From Sulfurivermis sp040755915 (GTDB lineage: Bacteria; Pseudomonadota; Gammaproteobacteria; Thiohalomonadales; Thiohalomonadaceae): a stretch of DNA of 64,000 nucleotides. How positions within the stretch are numbered: the first letter of the stretch is position 1; each line of letters opens with the position of its first letter. The position numbers were made by a program, and so were the translations under genes. Location: the NCBI GenBank assembly GCA_040755915.1, contig JBFLWM010000001.1:29963-93962 (forward strand). The letters are read 5' to 3'. Positions 58,481 to 64,000 of this stretch are shown here, in pieces. The notes under the pieces were generated by a model. That model was not told where the DNA came from, made no database searches, and saw only the letters and a program-made list of their open reading frames with translations.

Positions 58481-60064
58481 TCAGCGGCGCTTGGACCAGA
58501 ACTGTTGCGCCAGTTGCTGCAGGCTCATGGCCAGCTGGGCGACGTTCTGCGCCGCCTGCTCGCTTTCCATGCCGGTATGGGCGTTGGAATCGGAAATGTG
58601 GCGGATGGAGATGATGTTGCGGTTGATCTCCTCGCCCACGGCGCTTTGTTCCTCTACGGCGGTGGCGATTTGCGCGCTCATGTCGGTGATCACGCTGACA
58701 CTGCGCGTGATGCTGTCCAGCGAACTGGCGGCATGGCGTGCCTGCTCCACACTGCTGTCGGCCTGCTCGCGGCTCAGGTTCATGACCTTTACTGCAGAGC
58801 GGGCGCCTTCCTGCAGTTTCTCGATCATCGCCTGGATCTCCTGCGTCGATTGTTGCGTGCGCGAAGCCAGCGTGCGCACCTCGTCGGCGACTACCGCAAA
58901 GCCACGGCCCTGTTCGCCGGCGCGTGCCGCCTCGATGGCGGCGTTCAGTGCCAGCAGGTTGGTCTGTTCGGCAATGCCGCGAATCACATCGAGCACCGAG
59001 GTGATTTCACTGCTGCGCGCCTCCAGTTGCTGGATGACGCCGGCAGCCTTTTCCACCTCCGCCGCCAGGCGGCCGATGGCGGCGCTGGTGTCCGCTACCA
59101 CCTGGCGTCCTTCACGCGCTTCCGCGTCGGCCTTGTCGGCGGCATCGGCGGTATTCTGGGCGTTGCGCGCCACTTCCTGCACGCTCGCTGCCATTTCGGT
59201 AATGGCTGTGGCCACCTGATCGGTTTCCGTCTGCTGCTGGCGGATGCCTTCACTGCTGTGTTCCACCGCCGTTACCAGATTGTCGGCCGTGCCGGATAAC
59301 TGCCGCGAGGCATCGGAGATGCGGCCCACCACGGCGCCTGCCTCGGCCTCCAGCATCTTCATGGCGAACATGATCTGACCGGCCTCGTCCATCCGATCGG
59401 TATAGATCAACTGGCCTACCGGATTGTTGGCAATGCTGCGGGCATGGGCCACCACCTGACAGAGAGGGGAGAGGGCCAGGGCGCCCAACAGACCGCCGAC
59501 GGCCAGGGTTACGCCACCGACAATGGCCGCACCAAGGAGGGACATTCCGCCGAAAATGACGCCGGCGGCAAGGCCTGCACCTGCGCCCACGGCCACGGCG
59601 CCGACGGCCTTGGTCTTGATGCCGAGGCGCGGCAGGCGCAATGCCAGCGGCATGCGGCCGGCCATCAGCTCGGCGTAGAGGCGCTCGGCTTTTTGCACCA
59701 GTTCGCGCTTGGGTTTGGTTCGTACCGACTGGTATTCCACCACCTGGCCGTTGTGCAGGATCGGTGTGACATAGGCACTGACCCAGTAATGGTCGCCGTT
59801 CTTGCAGCGATTCTTCACCATGCCCATCCAGGACTTGCCGGACTTGACGGTGGACCAGAGGTCCTCGAAGGCCGCCGGTGGCATTTCCGGATGACGCACC
59901 ACGTTGTGGTTCTTGTGCATCAACTCATCGACGGTAAACCCGCTGATATTGATGAAATCATCGTTGATGTAGGTGATGGCGCCCTTGAGATCGGTGGTGG
60001 AGAGGATGTTGGCGCTGTCGGCGTAATTCACTTCATTGCCGGTAATGGGAAAATTCTTCTTCAT
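58481..60064 (-). CDS. Aer-like PAS methyl-accepting chemotaxis protein
   Basis: The 527-residue protein starts MKKNFPITGNEVNY. An N-terminal PAS domain (about 15-120) carries the Aer-type motifs ITYINDDFINISGF, NVVRHPEMPPAAFEDLW and YWVSAYVTPI, so it may bind FAD and sense redox or oxygen. Hydrophobic helices (about 155-205) form a hairpin membrane anchor without a periplasmic domain. The MCP signalling domain has RGIAEQTNLLALNAAIEAARAGEQGRGFAVVADEVR near 370. It probably feeds the CheA system with the cheW/cheV products encoded nearby. Energy taxis is the best-supported role. Confidence 0.93.
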   Translation of the reverse strand: MKKNFPITGNEVNYADSANILSTTDLKGAITYINDDFINISGFTVDELMHKNHNVVRHPEMPPAAFEDLWSTVKSGKSWMGMVKNRCKNGDHYWVSAYVTPILHNGQVVEYQSVRTKPKRELVQKAERLYAELMAGRMPLALRLPRLGIKTKAVGAVAVGAGAGLAAGVIFGGMSLLGAAIVGGVTLAVGGLLGALALSPLCQVVAHARSIANNPVGQLIYTDRMDEAGQIMFAMKMLEAEAGAVVGRISDASRQLSGTADNLVTAVEHSSEGIRQQQTETDQVATAITEMAASVQEVARNAQNTADAADKADAEAREGRQVVADTSAAIGRLAAEVEKAAGVIQQLEARSSEITSVLDVIRGIAEQTNLLALNAAIEAARAGEQGRGFAVVADEVRTLASRTQQSTQEIQAMIEKLQEGARSAVKVMNLSREQADSSVEQARHAASSLDSITRSVSVITDMSAQIATAVEEQSAVGEEINRNIISIRHISDSNAHTGMESEQAAQNVAQLAMSLQQLAQQFWSKRR

Positions 60065-60491
60065 CGCGTTACCTGTCGCAAAATGGCCCAACCCTCCCTG
60101 GGATGCGTAAGCAGTCCTGCCTCAGTCATGTATATCGGCTGAAATGAGGCCAAGTGTATAGCTTTCAACAAGAATTGTCAGAAAATAAATCACTGCAAAT
60201 CGGTGGGTTATTTTGGTGCAGGGGTGTCTTCATTGTCCCATTGTGGTGCAATGACACCTGCGTCAGCCCGCTGGTGTCCTGGCCGCTGGTGATTTTAGTA
60301 TTCATTTTTGTAGGGGATATAGGGGCGAGGCACCCATGGAGCGTCACGCGGGCGGTGGATCTGCCCAAAAAAACACCGGCTTGATGCTATTGTGGCGAAG
60401 CCCGGCGGACGGCACATACTGACTACTAAACACTCGCCATGGTAGCGGGCCACGCGTGGCCGGGACATGGGACAAGGTGCAGAGGCAACCG
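60065..60491. other. Long leader region before the HD-GYP gene
   Basis: About 430 bases lie between divergent MCP and HD-GYP genes. An imperfect inverted repeat near 60218-60262 (GGTGTC-ATTG on one side, CAATGACACC on the other) and an A-tract precede the start. No GEMM-type c-di-GMP riboswitch core was recognised. The short frame at 60154-60384 has no convincing protein features and was not called. Confidence 0.4.
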
Positions 60492-61856
60492 ATGGCAGCA
60501 GAGGAAAGCACAAACGGGACGGCAGCGACGGCAGGCCAGGCGCCTGCCGCTGTTCTGCTGGTGGATGACGAGGCCAACATCCTGGCTGCCCTGCGCCGCC
60601 TGTTTCGCCCGCTCGGCTATACGGTGCACAGTGCCGAAAGCGGCGCTGCGGCGCTGGCCATCCTGGAGCAGGAGCACATCGATCTGGTGATTTCCGACAT
60701 GCGCATGCCGCACATGGATGGCGCGCAGTTTCTGGCCCAAGTGGCGCAGCGCTGGCCGCAGGTGGTGCGCATCCTGCTGACCGGTTATGCCGATCTCGAG
60801 TCCACCATCGCCGCTATCAATCAAGGACAGATCTACAACTATTTCAGCAAGCCCTGGGAGGACAATGAAATCAAGCTGGCGGTGCAGCATGCCCTCGAAC
60901 AGAAGCGGCTGCGCGAGGAGCATGATCGCTTGGCGGCCCTGACCCAGCGGCAGAACGAGGAGCTCAAGGATCTCAATGCCAATCTGGAGAAGATCGTTGC
61001 GGCACGTACCGAGGAACTGCGCCAGACCAACATGTTCCTGGAGCTGGCCTACGCGCAGCTGCAGGAAAGTTACTACGCTGCCATCCCGGTGTTCGCCAAT
61101 CTGGTGCAGTTGCGTGAAGGTCCCGGTGGCGGCCACGGCAAGCGGGTAGGGGAGTTGGCGCGCGAGATCGCCGTTTATATGGCGCTGGACGAGGATGATG
61201 TTCGCCACATCTATTTTGCCGGCCTGCTGCACGACATCGGCAAGCTGCCCTGGCCCGACGGCCTGCTGCATATCCGCACTACCGAACTGAGTCCCGCCCA
61301 GCGCAAGGTGGTGGAGAGGCACCCCATCACAGGCCAGGCGATTCTGCTGGGCATGGAGCCGCTGCACAAGACGGGGCTGTTCATACGCCATCATCATGAG
61401 CATTACAACGGCAAGGGCTATCCCGATCGGTTGTATGGTGAACAGATACCCCTCGGGGCGCGCATCGTGGCAGTGGCCAACGACTACGATGGCCTGCGCA
61501 GCGGTTCTCTGCTGGGAGAGGAGCTGAGTCCACTGGATGCCCGCACCTTTCTGCAGCAGCGCCGCGACACGCATTACGATGGCGCTGTGGTCGATGCCTG
61601 CATCGCTGTGCTTGATGCCCGCGAGCGCGGCGAGGGGATGATTCACGAACTGCGTCTGGAACCTGACGCCTTGCGTCCGGGGATGGTGCTGTCACGCGAT
61701 CTGCTGGGGCAGGACGGTGTCCTGTTGTTGACCAAGGGCTACCGGCTGAATGAGATCCTGGTGCGCAAAATCAATGAACTGCAGCAGGATGACAGTCACG
61801 AGTTCATCATCCATGTGCTGGCAGAGGACGGCGAAGCGACAGCGCAACGCGCGTAG
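60492..61856 (+). CDS. Response regulator with HD-GYP domain (cyclic-di-GMP phosphodiesterase)
   Basis: The 454-residue protein has an N-terminal receiver (about 20-140) with VDDEANILAALRRLF, the phospho-acceptor Asp in LVISDMRMPHMDG near 66 and Lys in YFSKPWE near 117. A coiled-coil linker (about 140-190) precedes the HD-GYP domain with HD in FAGLLHDIGKLP near 243 and the GYP motif HHHEHYNGKGYPD near 305. The metal ligands are intact, so hydrolysis of c-di-GMP is likely. Start at ATG 60492 has an AGAGG ribosome site; an in-frame GTG at 60456 is an alternative. A domain of this type often controls motility or biofilm. Confidence 0.93.
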   Translation: MAAEESTNGTAATAGQAPAAVLLVDDEANILAALRRLFRPLGYTVHSAESGAAALAILEQEHIDLVISDMRMPHMDGAQFLAQVAQRWPQVVRILLTGYADLESTIAAINQGQIYNYFSKPWEDNEIKLAVQHALEQKRLREEHDRLAALTQRQNEELKDLNANLEKIVAARTEELRQTNMFLELAYAQLQESYYAAIPVFANLVQLREGPGGGHGKRVGELAREIAVYMALDEDDVRHIYFAGLLHDIGKLPWPDGLLHIRTTELSPAQRKVVERHPITGQAILLGMEPLHKTGLFIRHHHEHYNGKGYPDRLYGEQIPLGARIVAVANDYDGLRSGSLLGEELSPLDARTFLQQRRDTHYDGAVVDACIAVLDARERGEGMIHELRLEPDALRPGMVLSRDLLGQDGVLLLTKGYRLNEILVRKINELQQDDSHEFIIHVLAEDGEATAQRA

Positions 61857-62100
61857 TTCTGTGCCGCTGCGGGCCTGATACCGGCACTTTTGCAGGTGAT
61901 TTGCTGCCATTCCGCAAGTTGCTTGCCTTTCTTCTGCGCGCCAGCCAGAAGCGGTTGTCTTGATCAAGTACGCGGCTGACGGCGTTACCTAATGCTGATC
62001 CCTCCGTCCATTACCAGGTCAACGTGGTTCGCATGTTCAGCACTCAATCGCAGCGCGCCGCTGTTGTCTCACCCTTGCGCCTGAGCAGAATGATCTCTAG
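61857..62100. other. Spacer with no gene, upstream of a decayed dioxygenase gene
   Basis: About 240 bases with no supportable gene. A palindrome CTTGATCAAG occurs near 61959-61968. The final part may hold the lost 5' end of the TauD/TfdA pseudogene. Confidence 0.4.
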
Positions 62101-62625
62101 CTGCGCTGGCGTGCCCGGAAGTTGCAGGACTATCCCGGCAGCCGGGGTGACCTGCTGGTCGAGATCGATGATCCGCGCAGGTTGACCGACAGGGAGAATG
62201 CCGCCCTGCTGCAGCGCTTCGATCTGCAGGACATCAACAGGAGCTGGTTGGCCGATGAAACCGGTCTGACGTCGCTTACCGTGCGCAACGAGGGTGTGCG
62301 CCAGCACTACATCCCCTACACCAACCGCGCCATCAACTGGCATGCCGACGGCTATTGCAGCGCGGCCAACCGCCAGATCCATGCCCTCAATCTGCATGTG
62401 GTTCAGCAGGCGACCAATGGTGGCGAAAATGCCGTGATTGATCACGAAATAGCCCACATCCTGTTACGCGAAAAGAGTCCCGCATGCGTCCGTGCACTGA
62501 TGGCGCCGCGGGCTGTGACCATCCCGGCCCACATCGACTAGGGCGGCAGCGTGGCCCGACTGGAGGAGCCCGGCCCGGCATTCAGCCTCATGCCGTCGGG
62601 CGAGAACGGCACGGTGTGTTGGACA
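62101..62625 (+). pseudogene. TauD/TfdA-family dioxygenase, truncated and interrupted
   Basis: The frame reads LRWRARKLQDYPGSRGDLLV from 62101, but an in-frame TAG lies just before (62098-62100) and no start is present. Family-typical stretches follow: IPYTNRAINWHADGYCSA with an HxD-type iron motif near 62335, and GGENAVIDHEIAHILLREKSP near 62425. The piece between DLLVEIDDPRRL and SWLADE is shorter than in relatives, suggesting an internal deletion. A TAG at 62539-62541 interrupts the frame, yet readable sequence continues (GGSVARLEEPGPAFSLM). The gene is therefore dead or broken in more than one place. Relatives are Fe(II)/2OG or GBBH-like oxygenases of unknown substrate. Confidence 0.7.
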
Positions 62626-62681
62626 GGCGGCGAGGGGGGGGAGAAGGGACCGCTTTTCGTGCGACAGTGTGCCGCAGATGT

Positions 62682-62710
62682 GCCAAGCCCCGCACGAGGC
62701 GGGGCTTGGC
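62682..62710. terminator. Strong hairpin near tRNA-Val(CAC)
   Basis: A perfect 12-bp stem GCCAAGCCCCGC/GCGGGGCTTGGC with a 5-base loop (62682-62693 with 62699-62710) lies 25 bases past the 3' end of the minus-strand tRNA. No T tract follows it, but its position suggests transcript ending or processing. Confidence 0.5.
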
Positions 62711-62734
62711 AGGGTATAACTGATTGATTTTATT

Positions 62735-62809
62735 TGGTGGGCGGTACAAGGCTTGAACTTGTGACCCCTGCCGTGTGAAGGCAGTGCTCTACCACTGAGC
62801 TAACCGCCC
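62735..62809 (-). tRNA. tRNA-Val (anticodon CAC)
   Basis: On the minus strand the acceptor GGGCGGT/ACCGCCC pairs fully. The anticodon stem-loop CTGCC-TTCACAC-GGCAG carries CAC, the T arm is TCACAAGTTCAAGCCTTGTA-like and CCA is encoded (62735-62737). This isoacceptor for GTG codons is absent from some gammaproteobacteria and is extra to tRNA-Val(TAC) at 40445. Confidence 0.95.
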
Positions 62810-62965
62810 GTCGAGAGGGTCGCTATCATAATCAGGGCCCTCGTTAGCGTCAAACGCTTTTTCGTTCTGCGCTGGCGTCGTTGGCGGAGGGTATAATGGC
62901 CGCCTTTTTTGCGTTGGTGTCGCCGTGCCTGCAGGCCGGTCTGGTTACATGACGAGGTGGGGGAG

Positions 62966-63382
62966 ATGGCCGAGGAAAAGTTGCAGCGCGCAGGGCGGCG
63001 TCTGGTCCGGGTGATCGAGGATATCGGTCTGCTGGTTATCCTGCTGGCGACGCTGGTGGCGGCGGCGGGCGAGGTGGCGCACATGGTAGGTGCGCGCAGC
63101 GTACATCTGGCCGACCTGCTGTTGCTGTTCATCTACCTGGAAGTGGTGGCCATGGTGAGCGCGTATTGGCAGTCCGGCCAGCTGCCGGTGCGTATGCCGC
63201 TATATATCGGCATGGTGGCCTTGGCGCGCTATCTGATCCTGGACATGAAAGAGCTGGATGAGTGGCGCATGCTGGCGGTGGCGGTGGCTATCCTGCTGCT
63301 CGGCCTGGCCGTGCTGGTAGTGCGCTACGGGCATGTGCGCTTTCCCTATGAGATGAGTGGCCGCAAGGCCGATAAACCCTGA
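62966..63382 (+). CDS. PsiE-family membrane protein
   Basis: The 138-residue protein has four hydrophobic segments (about 16-34, 46-68, 77-96 and 104-122). It resembles PsiE, the phosphate-starvation-inducible inner-membrane protein; VRMPLYIGMVALARYLILDMKELDEWRML is the strongest family stretch. The ATG at 62966 has a GAGGTGGGGGAG ribosome site. Function of the family is unknown. No Pho box was recognised, so phosphate control is not shown. gltX starts 17 bases after its stop. Confidence 0.85.
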   Translation: MAEEKLQRAGRRLVRVIEDIGLLVILLATLVAAAGEVAHMVGARSVHLADLLLLFIYLEVVAMVSAYWQSGQLPVRMPLYIGMVALARYLILDMKELDEWRMLAVAVAILLLGLAVLVVRYGHVRFPYEMSGRKADKP

Positions 63383-63399
63383 GCACGTTGAATTTTCCT

Positions 63400-64000
63400 A
63401 TGACGATCAAGACCCGTTTTGCCCCCAGCCCGACCGGCTATCTGCACATCGGTGGCGCGCGCACGGCGCTGTTCTCCTGGCTGTATGCCCGCCGCCACGG
63501 CGGCAAGTTCGTGCTGCGTATCGAGGACACCGACCTGGAGCGCTCCACCGCCGAATCGGTGAACGTGATCCTGGAGGGTATGACCTGGCTCGGTTTGGAG
63601 TATGACGAGGGACCATTCTTCCAGACCCACCGCTTCGACCGTTATGAGGAAGTGATTCAGCAGATGTTGGCCAAGGGGCTGGCCTACCGCTGCAGCTGCT
63701 CCAGGGAGCGCCTGGAGGCGCTGCGCGAGGAGCAGATGGCCAGCAAGCAGAAGCCGCGCTATGACGGCCGCTGCCGCGGCCAGCACGTCGATCCCAGCGA
63801 GCCGCACGTGATCCGCTTCCGCAATCCGCAGGACGGCGCGGTGGTGGTAAACGACTTGGTGCGCGGCAAGGTGGCGTTCAGCAACGACGAGCTGGACGAC
63901 CTGATCATCAAGCGCAGCGACGGCAGCCCGACCTACAACTTCGTGGTGGTGGTGGACGACATGGACATGGGCATTACCCACGTCATCCGCGGCGACGACC
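63400..64000 (+). CDS. gltX: Glutamyl-tRNA synthetase (5' part, runs off the window)
   Basis: The ATG at 63400 opens MTIKTRFAPSPTGYLHIGGARTALFSW, with HIGG as the usual GltX form of the HIGH motif near residues 16-19. LRIEDTDLERST near 41 and a zinc-binding region with CSCS near 97-99 and C near 117 follow. About 200 residues are visible, to VIRGDD at the right edge, and the KMSKS part lies outside. It charges tRNA-Glu. The neighbouring tRNA-Val matches valU near gltX in E. coli. Confidence 0.97.
   Translation, partial: MTIKTRFAPSPTGYLHIGGARTALFSWLYARRHGGKFVLRIEDTDLERSTAESVNVILEGMTWLGLEYDEGPFFQTHRFDRYEEVIQQMLAKGLAYRCSCSRERLEALREEQMASKQKPRYDGRCRGQHVDPSEPHVIRFRNPQDGAVVVNDLVRGKVAFSNDELDDLIIKRSDGSPTYNFVVVVDDMDMGITHVIRGDD

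Noticed and set aside
60154..60384. 76-residue frame upstream of the HD-GYP gene
   Set aside because: It has no ribosome site and no recognisable protein features, and lies in probable leader DNA.
61950..61975. FNR-type box near CTTGATCAAG
   Set aside because: The half-sites are not separated by four bases as in the consensus; it is only a short palindrome in non-coding DNA.

Overview
The window is a GC-rich gammaproteobacterial chromosome segment. Gene order is the main evidence: cvpA-purF-metZ, tig-clpP-clpX-lon-hupB-ppiD, mltD/gloB/methyltransferase/rnhA/dnaQ, yejABEF and gltX next to a tRNA-Val. Protein resemblance and the many low-potential iron-sulfur and denitrification-type accessory genes suggest a Chromatiales/Ectothiorhodospiraceae-like or related chemolithotrophic lineage; that placement is an inference. 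The segment carries no integrase, transposase, phage gene, rRNA or CRISPR array.

Layout. 0-13 kb is housekeeping: the end of cvpA, purF, metZ, an RRM RNA-binding protein, glycerate kinase, a ferritin-like DUF455 protein, lpxH, two cyclophilins, cysS and a hybrid histidine kinase. 13-19.5 kb holds a mutarotase, a Cys/Gly-rich membrane protein, a 2OG-Fe(II) oxygenase, a sodium:solute symporter, a DUF2207/LemA pair and folD. A tRNA-Pro-Arg-His operon (19.7-20.1 kb) precedes the most unusual region.

20.1-32.4 kb is a divergent metal/redox island. The left arm (minus strand) encodes a His-rich membrane-anchored periplasmic protein, a NapH/CcoG-like membrane polyferredoxin, a double-cubane-type 2-hydroxyacyl-CoA dehydratase-family reductase, its ATP-dependent activase and a TauE/SafE-UreH-like membrane protein, all with overlapping or touching reading frames. 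The right arm (plus strand) encodes a TonB-dependent receptor, paralogues of three left-arm proteins in the same relative order (His-rich periplasmic protein, polyferredoxin, SafE-like protein), a private ExbB-ExbD-TonB set and a PCuAC copper chaperone. The arms share a 573-bp AT-richer intergenic region that contains two FNR/Anr-type boxes (each 9/10 to consensus), one placed for each arm. This looks like an oxygen- or NO-regulated, TonB-energised metal (or metal-complex) uptake and low-potential reduction system. It is the best candidate here for an undescribed system. A sensor-less sigma-54 activator lies convergent to its end.

33.6-42.6 kb is the protein-quality-control block: tRNA-Lys, tRNA-Leu, trigger factor, ClpP, ClpX, Lon (with a heat-shock-type promoter), HU, tRNA-Val/Asp and PpiD. 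It is followed by a dicarboxylate symporter, fabI and the yej peptide ABC transporter. 50-57.5 kb holds mltD, gloB, rnhA, dnaQ, cheW, cheV and apbE. 57.5-64 kb holds norF/norE-like genes without norCB in view, an Aer-like chemoreceptor, a REC/HD-GYP c-di-GMP phosphodiesterase, a decayed TauD/TfdA dioxygenase gene, tRNA-Val(CAC), a PsiE-family protein and the start of gltX. Small repeats punctuate intergenic spaces: a 129-bp inverted-repeat element near 1.9 kb, a 7-bp tandem repeat in the 3' end of lpxH and an inverted REP-like pair near 50.3 kb.
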